Notes under the pieces: model-generated | What the model saw: only the letters and a program-made list of their open reading frames with translations | Told to the model about the DNA's origin: nothing | The model's database searches: none | Translations under genes and position numbers: made by a program | NCBI GenBank assembly: GCA_963082975.1 | Contig: OY720346.1 | Coordinates: 49,076,296 to 49,140,295 of the forward strand | Length of the DNA: 64,000 bases | Source: Labia minor | Lineage: Eukaryota > Arthropoda > Insecta > Dermaptera > Spongiphoridae | Direction of reading: 5' to 3' | Shown here: piece after piece, positions 23,576 through 32,915 of the stretch | Layout: every line of letters starts with the position of its first letter | Numbering within the stretch: position 1 is the stretch's first letter

Positions 23576-24581
23576 TTTGTCTTGTGGGTAGTAAAGGAAG
23601 AGTAAGATGCGAGAATCAATTGTCAGAAACTTTCGAAATTCGAAATGGGTTAAAACAAGAAGACGCATTATCACCAATTTTAATTAACTTAGTTCTGGAA
23701 TATGTAATTATACAAATTGGGGAGAGGTCAAACGGAATCGAATTAAACAAAAAAATTCAAGTATTAGGTTACGCAGACGACTTAAATATAAAAGGAGTAT
23801 CGGCAAGTGTAATTAAAGATAGTGTAGAAAAATTAATTGAAGCAGGAAAAGAGGTGGGACTAGAAATTAATAATGCTAAGACATGGTATTTAGTAGCAGA
23901 GAGGAATAGTATTAAGACACAAAATCTTAATATACAAGATATAGAATTTGAAGATGTAGAAAAATTTAAATTCTTAGGTTCTGTGATAACGAAAGATAAT
24001 AATATTCGAGATGATTTTAAAGCGGGGTTACAATCGGGAAACACCAGTTATCATGCAATAAAGGGGCTTATCGCATCAAAATTATTATCAAAGGGGATAA
24101 AAGTTAAAATATATAAAACAATTATTTTACCGGTTGTATGGATGTGAGGCATGGTCTATGACCTTAGGTGACGAGAGTAGATTTAGAGTATTTGAGAATA
24201 GGATTCTGCGAAGCATTTATGGAACAAAGAAAGATGAGGTCACCGGGGAATGGCGAAGATTGCATAACGAGGAATTGCAATACCTCTATGCATCTCCAGA
24301 TATAGTTAGAATTATAAAATCGAGGAGGCTACGGTGGGCAGGACACGTGGCTAGAATGGGAGAAGATAGAATGGCAAAAAATATATTGGTAGAGAGACCG
24401 AGTGGGAAACGTCCTCTTGGAAGACCAAGGACACGGTGGGTGGATAATGTGGGAAAGGATTTGAGAGAGATGGGAGAGGATAGGGACTGGAAGGTTGTGG
24501 CTCAGAATAGGAATACTTGGAGGAGTGTGGTTGCTGCGGCCAAGAACTTACGAGTTCCGTAGAATCGCAGAGATAGATAGA
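23576..24581 (+). mobile_element. 5'-truncated non-LTR retrotransposon insertion with 8-bp target duplication
   Basis: The segment is flanked by TAGGATTA at 23568-23575 and 24582-24589, and ends in a GATA tail: the signature of target-primed reverse transcription. It contains only the 3' part of an RT-encoding ORF. The last bases of the GATA tail overlap the duplication, so the exact 3' edge may shift by a few bases. The C-terminal blocks look RTE-like; that clade call is inference. Confidence 0.85.
23584..24562 (+). pseudogene. Reverse transcriptase C-terminal half, frameshifted
   Basis: The first frame (to 24147) carries ETFEIRNGLKQEDALSPILI and the catalytic box LGYADDLNI, the Mg-binding Asp pair of RT, then KFKFLGSVITKD. 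A second frame (from 24134) carries YGCEAWSM, then RRLRWAGHVARMGEDRMAKN, GKRPLGRPRTRWVDNV and WRSVVAAAKNLRVP, the usual non-LTR C-terminus. The older copy at about 22195 reads TTGTATTATACGGGTGTGAG where this one reads TTGTATGGATGTGAG, so a 5-base deletion explains the frame change. The N-terminal endonuclease and early RT motifs are missing. It is not functional. Confidence 0.87.
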
Positions 24582-25000
24582 TAGGATTAGAAGACATTAC
24601 AATATAGGCAGTATTTTGACCATAAAAATTACCGGATAATTTGTCGGTGCGGTGTATATATACAGGAAAATACGACACTTAAGAAAACACTTAAATTTAG
24701 AAATATAAATAAGAGCTATTTTACCAAAAAATAGAGTATATTTGATTCAAATTTCTATTCATTTGGTTGAGCCATATACTCATATAAATATATATATATA
24801 TTTAGAGAGAGAGAGAGAAATAAATATTGATAAGATATAAGATTTAAGTTCAAAATCAAATAAATATTTTAACTCCTCCATATTTAATATTTAATTAAAT
24901 TATATTGGAAGATTTAAATAAAAATCAAGGTTAAATGCTTTTCAATTAGGAAATTTATAGTTAAAATTAAAAAAAAATAATTCAATCTAGTCATTTAAAA

Positions 25001-25313
25001 CAGTGCTCCGCAACCGGTGTGCCGCGGCACACTGGTGTGTCTTAAAGGTGATACAGGTGTGCCGCCGCGATCAAATGAAACTTTTAGAAATCCGCATAAT
25101 TTTATATGTAAGTTTATTGTCATTTCTATTAGTGTCATTTTTCTGAGATTATAAATACAAGCGCTTGTCACCTTTATAACACACTCGCGTAAACAAACGT
25201 ATTAAATTAATTTCTACATACAAACCTACATATATATTTCAGCTTATGATGTGCCGCAAAATTCTAGAAACAATTTTTGTGTGCCGTAGGTAAGAAAAGG
25301 TTGTGGAGCACTG
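25001..25313. mobile_element. hAT-type MITE, 313 bp, with perfect 8-bp duplication
   Basis: Flanked by ATTTAAAA on both sides (24993-25000 and 25314-25321). The left end CAGTGCTCCGCAACCGGTG is identical to that of the complete hAT element at 31873-35009, and the right end mirrors it as TTGTGGAGCACTG. The subterminal GGTGTGCCGC motif is also shared. It is non-coding and likely to have been mobilised by that transposase family. Confidence 0.92.
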
Positions 25314-25369
25314 ATTTAAAACATTATTTTTAATTTATAATACTTTAATGAGAACTAGCCGAGGAGATT

Positions 25370-25690
25370 TTTTACATATCTCCACAAATTATGCACTTTG
25401 TATTGGTTTTATCCTCGGGATATATCATCTTCATTAGGTTTTTCTTAATTTAAAATTATATGACGTCACAGCCTCTTTATTATATTCCCGGGAAAGATCA
25501 CGGGCAACGCCGGGTACTTCAGTTATATATTATAAATAAAATAAAATTAAAAATATTTATGTTATATCCATATCTGTTTTTTATTGCATTGATACATTTA
25601 AATTATTTGAAATTGTTCCTGTATCTGGAAATTACTTTATTTCAAACCGTCGGTCGGTTCTGTGCCTGGCCACAGGTCAACTTATTGAAA
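25370..25690 (+). repeat. Family R copy, 5' truncated
   Basis: It runs from ACATATCTCCACAAATTATG through CGGGCAACGCCGGGTACTTC to the terminal GTCGGTCGGTTC and the GCCTGGCCACAGGTC hairpin. The 84-codon ORF at 25460-25714 is repeat-derived. Confidence 0.75.
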
Positions 25691-26211
25691 AGGAAATCAA
25701 ATTTTTTCCTCTGATAATATTGATTGAGTCACGAATACAAACAGCATTATTAGCCTACACTTTTTTAATTATCAAGATTTAAAAAAGTTTTTTGAATTAT
25801 ATTTTTATTAAATTATCGTTTAATTATATTACCTTAATAAGTTTTATTATAAATGTATATAAAAAAAATTTAAAAATCGTATATAATTTTATAGATAAAA
25901 ATTAAACAAATTTATATTAAATATTATTTTTTTTTCCTAAGCCTAAAAGTTTCTGTTAAGGTTGTTGGTATTGTTAAAGTGTAGTCCATCTCTGATATTC
26001 CTTAAAAGTAATTTATTTATGAAATAAATATGTTTTAAAGCACTTAAATCGTTTACTCAGGTATGCTCCTCGAAGCTACCTCATGTAAAAAAGAAAGATT
26101 ATTTTTTTTAAGGAACTGTAACGTTAAGAGTAACGCGTTCCAGGAACTTGTAGCTGTATCAAGTTCCTCAAAAATTGAGAAACGGCCCAGCCCTGTATAT
26201 ATATATATATA

Positions 26212-27077
26212 CACGAGGTCTGTTCAAAAGAAAAGAAAAATTTTGAATTTTCGTAGGCTGTCTACATTCGATTATCCAATTTTTATTTTTTTGTTATGTT
26301 GGTACACACGTTTCTCTTATGTTTATTTATATATTATCAGCCATTTTGGATTAGTAGTTTGTTTTTGACAACTAAAAAAGTTAGTCACATTTTTGTGTGG
26401 ACTTCTATTTTTTAAAGAATCTGTATTAAATTTTGCGTTAAAAATGGAATAAAGTACTCCAACGCACTTACAATGTTGACTGTGGCATTCGGCGAGTCTA
26501 TTTTGTCTCAAAAAAATGTTTATAAGTGGTACATGCGCTTTAAAAACGCACGCCAAGTTCGATCAAATGTGAAGCTTTTGCTCACTGTTTTCTTCGAATA
26601 CAATGACGTGGAGCATCATGAGTTCTTGACAACAGGTCGTACTACAAGGAAGTTATGCAACGTTTGAGTGAAGGTATACGGCTCAAACGAGCGTAATTAT
26701 GGAAAAACAAATCATGGATTCTCCATCACGATAATGCACCAGCTCACACAATATTGCTTGTTCGTGATTTTTTGGCCAAAAACAACACCGTAATTATGCC
26801 TCAACCACCGTATTCACCAGATGGGACTTTCCTAATCCCAAAACAGAAGAGACCAATGAATGGAAAGAGTTTTGCCACAATTGATGAGATAAAGTCGGAA
26901 TCAAAGAACGAGATGATGGACATACCGAAAAGCGCATTTCAGAAGTGCTCAAAGATTGGAAGAAGCGCTGGCATATCTGAGGGCATTTACTAGAAAGGGG
27001 ACAAAATAGATATTGATGAATAAATAAATACTTTTCGAAATAATTCAAAATTCACCTTTTCTTATGAACAAACCACG
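26212..27077 (+). mobile_element. Full-length but inactivated mariner element, 866 bp
   Basis: Inverted ends CACGAGGTCTGTTCAAAAG and CGTGGTTTGTTCATAAG (read inward) are flanked by TA. The plus strand encodes a broken transposase: SQKNVYKWYMRFKNAR near 26515 (N-terminal domain), HHEFLTTGRT near 26610, HHDNAPAH near 26723-26746 and LLVRDFLAKNN right after it, PQPPYSPDG with LAPCDF lost near 26800-26830, then an EIKSESKNEMMDIPKSAFQK C-terminus. Several frameshifts interrupt it. Confidence 0.87.
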
Positions 27078-27296
27078 TATGTATATTACCATATAAGGTA
27101 ATATATATACAGACAATTATTTTTAATAAATTAATCAAATTGGTTAAATATATTAATTAATATGTATGTGAAGTTTATATATATTGTAAAAATATCAAGG
27201 ATGTAAAATAAATAACAGATGAAATTGAAATTCAAATATAATTTTTAATTTATTAGATTTCTAATAAGTTTAAATAAATTATCAAAAAAATGTTCG

Positions 27297-27302
27297 TTTA
27301 TT
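27297..27302 (-). terminator. Candidate poly(A) signal of COA7
   Basis: AATAAA on the minus strand about 50 bases past the COA7 stop. In such AT-rich DNA this hexamer is common, so position is the only support. Confidence 0.35.
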
Positions 27303-27350
27303 ATTCTATCACTAATTCGATCATATTTTATACATATAAATTTATGTATA

Positions 27351-27668
27351 TCATATAGGTTTAATGCCTTCTTGAAATGTTAATGTCTTTTGATTTTTTA
27401 ATTCATCTTGAATTTCTAAAGCTTTTTTTTTAAATTTTTCTGCTAGTTTCTCATCTTTATCAACTCCCTCGCCTTTTCTGTACATTTGACTAAGATTGGC
27501 ACAGGCATACATATTTCCCATATCACAAGCCTTTGTAGAATAATTAAAAGCTTTTTTCATATCTTTTTCTATATTAGCTTCTTTCACACCAGAAATAAAC
27601 ATTCCACTGATATAATAACAACAAAATGAATTTTTAGCGTCACATCCTTTATTCAAAAGTTCCATACC
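27351..27668 (-). CDS. COA7: COA7 exon 4 (terminal)
   Basis: Acceptor TTTTTTAG before GGT ATG GAA; ends at TGA 27353-27351. Carries the last two Sel1 repeats and the C-terminal tail. Confidence 0.93.
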   Translation of the reverse strand, partial: GMELLNKGCDAKNSFCCYYISGMFISGVKEANIEKDMKKAFNYSTKACDMGNMYACANLSQMYRKGEGVDKDEKLAEKFKKKALEIQDELKNQKTLTFQEGIKPI

Positions 27669-28961
27669 CTAAAAAAGCAAAAAATTATTTAATTATATTA
27701 AATATTTGTATGAATTGATAAAAAAGTATTGGATTGAAATAAAATGTTTAAATCTATTGCCAACGTTTCAAAACAATTATTATCACTCCGTTTAGTTTTA
27801 TATATGAAAAATCATTTTTTTAATACAAATTTTTTATTGTAATTAATTAAATTAAACTAACTTTTTTATAATCTTTTTGTTCTAGTTTGATTGAATTTCC
27901 TTTTGAAACACACATCAGTCCAGAATTAAGACAAGCATCTGGATATCCAAGATCACATCCTTTAAGATAATATTTATAAGCCTGAAAAAAAACAAATGAT
28001 AAAATAAATTTCTGTTTTAAGAAAATGTTATATTAGTTGACAGAACATTTTCCAAAGTTATATTGTATATTTTGTGGTAAAAAAAATATTAAACTCTATC
28101 AAAAACATATAAAAATGTATTTTACTTCACTGTATAAGAAATTAGTTTGAATCTATGAGTTTTCTTTGAAATTACTATAATAAAAATGTCAATTTAAATT
28201 TACCTTGCTCCAGGGCTATTGTTCTTTGCTAAATTTTATCCTATAATTCACCAAAATCTATGATGAATTATATATATATATATTATTTATATTTAATTTA
28301 TATATATACATAGGTAAAATAAAATATATTTTAGTCTTATTTTTTAACGTTGTCCCAATAGATGTCAATTTACTAATTTATTATAATATTAAAATTTGTA
28401 ATATATTTTTATAATAATAAAGTGTGTTCTGGTTTAATAAATTTTATATAAGTTTGATATTTACATAATAAATAATAATAATATAAATAAATAACAATAA
28501 ATAATAAACTTACCTAATAAATAAAAAAATAAAAATGTTAATATATATATATAAATAATAATAATATTTATAATAATTCAAGGCTTACAGTTTCATGATC
28601 TTCTCTAAATGAACCCTTGCCAATTAAAGTATAATTGCCAAATTTATAACAACTTTTCCCAAAACTATATTCATCACAATTTGTTTTATAAATTTTTCCT
28701 GCTTTTTCAAAATCTTTTTTAATTGCTTCTAAATAATCTCCAAGGAGGTGACATGCTAAAAAATTATATTATTCAAATAAATTGATTATTTTAATATTTA
28801 TGAAAAAAATAACCTTAAAAAGTCAAAAATTCATAAATATATTTAAAAATATATTTCTAACCTTCAGCATTTTTCTCTTGATAACACCCAAATCGATATT
28901 CAATACCTAAATTGTCAATATATTCTTTAATATCCTCTTCCTTTTTAAAATCAAAGGCCAT
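27351..28961 (-). CDS. COA7: Cytochrome c oxidase assembly factor 7 homologue (complete gene, 4 exons)
   Basis: The spliced product is 234 residues (human COA7 is 231). COA7 is a Sel1-repeat protein of the mitochondrial intermembrane space needed for complex IV assembly. Coding exons are 28961-28862, 28755-28589, 27981-27862 and 27668-27351, all with GT-AG borders and matching phases (1, 0, 0). The product starts MAFDFKKEEDIKEYID, continues EACHLLGDYLEAIKKDFEKA, and shows four to five Sel1 repeats with regularly spaced Cys that pair in this family (for example SCYKFGNYTLIGKG, KGCDLGYPDACLNSGLMC, CDMGNMYACANLSQMYRKGE). The end GEGVDKDEKLAEKFKKKA plus a short tail with LTFQ matches the family's C-terminus. 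No cleavable presequence is seen, as expected. Start choice: the only in-frame ATG of exon 1 and family alignment. Confidence 0.93.
27862..27981 (-). CDS. COA7: COA7 exon 3
   Basis: 120 bp, phase 0 at both ends; acceptor TTTTTTCAG, donor GTTAGT. Encodes AYKYYLKGCDLGYPDACLNS and the following repeat residues up to DYKK. Confidence 0.92.
28589..28755 (-). CDS. COA7: COA7 exon 2
   Basis: 167 bp; acceptor TTTTTTAG, donor GTAAGC. Encodes CHLLGDYLEAIKKDFEKAGK and the next Sel1 repeat, ending FREDHET. Confidence 0.92.
28862..28961 (-). CDS. COA7: COA7 exon 1 (start)
   Basis: 100 bp from ATG at 28961-28959 to donor GTTAG. Encodes MAFDFKKEEDIKEYIDNLG and ends EKNAE, phase 1. Confidence 0.9.
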
Positions 28962-29559
28962 CCTCCCTAATACAGAATTTGTTGATTATTTAAAAAAATT
29001 GTGATCAAAATTTAAATTTAAATTAACACTTCAAGAAGACTGTTATAATTTATTACAATTAATTCAATTTTTTTAATTAATTGATAAATTTAATAAATAA
29101 AATTATTTATATTTATATTTGAATTATATAAATATTTGTTTTCGAAATAAACAAATTATAAAAAATTAAATGAAAGCGCGATCTGAAAATATTAATTTTG
29201 ACATCACTGCCATCTAATAGATTAATTACATACTATATTTTTTTAATATATTTGAAATGATTAAAAAAGGATTAAATATCAATACTATATTAATCTATTG
29301 ATTTATTTATCAATTAATAATTTTTTAAAATAAATATAAAAAGTAAAATAATTTATTTTGGAAAAAACAAAAAACAAAAAATCTGAAGAGTGGTGTATAG
29401 TATTTAAAATCTAGACCAATAAATATGTTTAAAAAAAATATCTCTTGTAATCTATATAATTCTTCACGAACTTGATAGTTTTTGTCTCATATCTACTAAT
29501 ATGAATTTGTAATATGCTCAAGCGTGTTTTTAGCACATTCACATATCCTTTCCAAATTA
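28962..29559. other. Upstream region of COA7
   Basis: AT-rich, without another gene. It must contain the COA7 promoter, but no TATA box or initiator stands out; a slightly GC-richer GAAAGCGCGATCTGAAAA block lies at about 29172. Confidence 0.35.
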
Positions 29560-30019
29560 CTCCCTTTTTACTTTCCCGCATACTTCGTATAAGGGAAGTA
29601 TTGGAATCGTCAAAAATTTCGACTTCGAGATTTCGATAGATCTTGACGTTTTAGACCTCCCTGAGTCGGAAAATACCATTTTTCGAATTATGTCTATGTG
29701 TGTGTATGTATGTATGTAATGTCTGTAAGCAAATTTACTCAAAAACTAATCAAGCTAGGACTTCGAAATTTGGTACACCGATATTATTCACAGTTTGTAG
29801 ATTTCTATCAAAATTTGGTCAAAATCGGTTAACCGGAAGTGGTACTTTACCTACAGTGGTTGCGCTTACCTTTCAAGTAAAGTACCAGTTTGCTTCGAGA
29901 TATTTGCTTCATATTTTGTATATAGATTTAAAAATATGAAAAAAATTCAGATACCAAATTTCATCATGATCTGACTACCGGAAGTGACATTTTACCTATA
30001 CAAGTAGCGTTTCCTTTTT
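29560..30019 (+). repeat. Dispersed repeat family M
   Basis: It begins near CTTTCCCGCATACTTCG and contains ATTTCGACTTCGAGATTTCG, the CCCTGAGTCGGAAAATACC block, a TGTATGTATGTAATGTCTG tract and the core ACTCAAAAACTAATCAAGC then CGAAATTTGGTACACCG and CCGGAAGTG. The order parallels families B, K and R, although most of the sequence differs. It is followed directly by a family R copy. Confidence 0.55.
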
Positions 30020-30530
30020 ACCGACCGACGATAGTAAGGGAGGTATTGTTTTCACGCCAAATTTCACCTGTGGATATTTTTAGGTACATATCTCCACGAA
30101 TCATGCATTTTCTTAACAGAAAAAAGTATTTTTAGCATGATGTCTGTCCGTCCGTCCGTCCGTATAGATGTGTACAGCTTGAACGGCTCAACGAATTTTG
30201 ATGAAATTTGGTATATTTACTTAATCCATCAGTATGATGAATTGATCAACTTTTGGTGCAAATCCGGAAACCGGAAGTGCTCGTATTGCCGATCGAAGAG
30301 AGGAAGTGAAGGGTTATTTTCATATCAAATTTCACGTCAGGACATATCTCCACGTGTTATGCACTTTGTATTGGTTTTATCCTCGAGAAAAATCATCTTC
30401 ATTAGTTTTTTCTTAATTTAAAATTATATGACGTCACCCAGCACTTCATGACGTCACAGCCAGCCCTTATATATTATAAATAAAATAAAATTAAAAATAT
30501 TTATATTATATCCATATCTGTTTTTTTTTT
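30020..30530 (+). repeat. Family R copy, 3' truncated
   Basis: Starts ACCGACCGACGATAGTAAGG, contains TCCGTCCGTCCGTCCG, GCTTGAACGGCTCAACG, CCGGAAACCGGAAGTG and the TATTATAAATAAAATAAAA tail, then breaks off before the GTCGGTCGGT end. The 94-codon ORF at 30137 is repeat-derived. Confidence 0.8.
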
Positions 30531-30566
30531 ACATTTAAAATATCAGTTAACCGGAAGTAGCACTTT

Positions 30567-30570
<4 letters not shown>

Positions 30571-30617
<47 letters not shown>
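30571..30617. repeat. TA microsatellite
   Basis: An uninterrupted TA repeat of nearly 50 bases. Confidence 0.9.
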
Positions 30618-30621
<4 letters not shown>

Positions 30622-30764
30622 GTTACCAAATATCAAATTTGACACCAATAAACTAACGAACTGGCTCTTTATCAATACCAAGTTTACACATTCTAAATAT
30701 GCATTCACAACTCTTTATACCTATTTATATGCGGGAAAGTCTAGGGGAGGACACTCCCGCTTAT

Positions 30765-30890
30765 TATATTAGTACCTGGTTGACCGAGCCGCCCCTCGGT
30801 ACTTTAAAAAAATCTTATCTTATTATGCTAGCTAAAATTGTTTGTTTGGCCATGGGTTCTCAAAAACGGCTCTCGGTACTTATTCCTTAT
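30765..30890. repeat. Joined fragments of family E and its partner repeat
   Basis: TACCTGGTTGACCGAGCCGC and CTCGGTAC are family E; TCTTATCTTATTATGCTAGC and GGGTTCTCAAAAACGGCTC are the opposite end of the long composite seen at 51998-53086. Here the two ends lie next to each other with the middle missing. Confidence 0.55.
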
Positions 30891-31088
30891 GAACTATGAA
30901 TATTTAAGATTAAGATTATTATTTAAAATAAATAAACGACAAAATATATGAAACAATTTCAAATAATTTAAAAGAACATAAATTAAAAAACAAATAGATT
31001 ATGTAAAATTAATGTAGAGTATATATCAAGCGTGTATTGAAATAAGGCCAAAGGCAGTTGAATTGGGGGTAAGAGATTGTTATGCAGG

Positions 31089-31165
31089 CAGTGGCGTAAC
31101 TATGGGGGGGGGGGGGGCAGGGGGGACATATGTCCCCGGGCGCAAAATTAGGGAAGCCAATTTGG
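31089..31165 (+). repeat. Transposon terminus of hAT type, one end only
   Basis: CAGTGGCGTAACTATGGGG, a G-run, then ATATGTCCCCGGGCGC. This resembles the left end of hAT elements known from many animals. No matching right end was found in the next kilobase, so the element is truncated. Confidence 0.5.
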
Positions 31166-31864
31166 AACAAAAGAAGAATTAATATTTAAAGTTAAACTGT
31201 ATTTTGTGTAAGTCAATAAATATTATTTATACGCTTATTCAAATCTGTTAACAATTTTCACCTTCAAGGTTACGGATAAGCAAAGCATTGGAGGTGGCGG
31301 CCAATCACCCTGCGGCGAATCTTTTTAATCTGTCAAAATTCAATAATTAATATTTAATTAAGAAAGCATCGTAAAATTATATACTAGTGAAAATTAATCT
31401 ACGTTTCATAATTAATATATTCGTATAGGTTTTACAAGTTGTTATAAGGCAATATTTTTTTTGAATTGTAAAAATAAACCGATATTAAAATTAATTAAAA
31501 ATTTCCATTTAAGGATAGTAAAAATCAATTTTATTTAGAATCTGGCTAAAACTATGTTGAATTGATTGTCTTGGTTACAATTTACAAGATTTAGTCAAAA
31601 ATTTTAATAAAATAAAAAACATTGAATAGATTTGTTCTGCTAATTCTCCAAACAATACAATAAATATGAGTTCCAAGTTTTCTACTAATGAAGCGTAAGA
31701 GAGGTGAGTCCTCTCTGAAGCATCACTCGTCAATTGCGAGGTTTTGCTGGTCAGAAAATGCGCGTAATCAGTATATATTTGAATTAACCCCTTTCTTAGC
31801 TTTACCTCTTGATCTCTCAATTATCTATTACTAATTTATATATTTTATCTTTTAACATTAGGTA
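31166..31864. other. No recognised gene
   Basis: AT-rich with one slightly richer patch at 31280-31340. An 81-codon minus-strand ORF at 31820-31575 has no recognisable motif; it could be a remnant of the truncated hAT-type element to its left, but I cannot show that. Confidence 0.35.
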
Positions 31865-32171
31865 GTATATACCAGTGCTCCGCAACCGGTGTGCCGCAGC
31901 TGAAACACAGGTGTGCCGCCGCTTGAAATTACACAACATATTTATTTTAATGCAATGTACTCTAATACAAATTTACAATTTATAAAAACGAATTGTATAT
32001 ACTTACTATATTTCAATGCAAAACCATCAATAAAATAACAATTGTTTAGCACTTGCTATAATGTATTCACACAATAGAAGAAATGGATGTCAATAGAAGT
32101 AAATAGAAGATGGACTCTGTAGTCTGGGTCGTACTGAAAACTTTACATTTTCAATCATAAATACAAGTACC

Positions 32172-32790
32172 GGGACCCCGAGCCTTGGCTCGGTACTTAA
32201 GTTAAAAAATGATTCATTATTATTAGATTTGGCTGGTAATATTAATACCTGAGACACCGAGCTCTCGCTCTACCCTTTAAAATATATTGATATACAATTC
32301 TTTAATTATTTATTACAATTATTAAATGTTACACATTTGCATCAATCTGATTAAAATGAATGAACTTGTGCTCCTCAATAATACATAAATATATAATATA
32401 TATATATATATTTTTTTCTTTAGTGTTTTTTTGAAAAACTGTTTAGCCCCAAGTGGTTATAAAACAAACTAAAGACAAAAAAAAGTGCTTTGCAGCTTTT
32501 CGAAATTAAAAAAGCAAAATTGGCAGTCGTGGGACTGGCCGACAGAAGTGAAAACTTCTGCGTAAGAAATTTTAAAACAGACGAAATTCGCGCTATTTCA
32601 CAAGAAAGATGAATTTCATATGCATGTATATATGTATATACATATATAATTTATATATTATTTTAAACATACATTTTAAACAAATTTGTAACTTATATTT
32701 ATATATATATACAACTTTGTTTAAAATATTGCAATACGAACTGTTTTATAAATTGTAATCTCTAACATAAAATATATATTTATTATATTA
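32172..32790 (+). repeat. Family E repeat plus leader segment shared with 53087-53705
   Basis: From ACCGGGACCCCGAGCC to ATATATATTTATTAT the sequence is nearly identical to 53087-53705, including ACTGGCCGACAGAAGTGAAA and the TCTAACATAAAATATATA end. It lies within the 5' untranslated part of the hAT element. Either a family E element inserted here, or this leader was copied out to 53 kb. Confidence 0.75.
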
Positions 32791-32915
32791 TATTGTCAGT
32801 GTTAGATACGAATTTCTACTGGACACATACACCCCTATCAATTAAATCGCAGAAGTTTATAAATTAACCATTCGTGTTTGTTATTAACGTGATTTATTTT
32901 TGTGCCCATTTCAAT

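Noticed and set aside
30137..30421. Conserved-looking ORFs beginning MSVR at 30137, 38059 and 44739
   Set aside because: They are similar only because the family R repeat is similar; frames break at different points and no domain is present.
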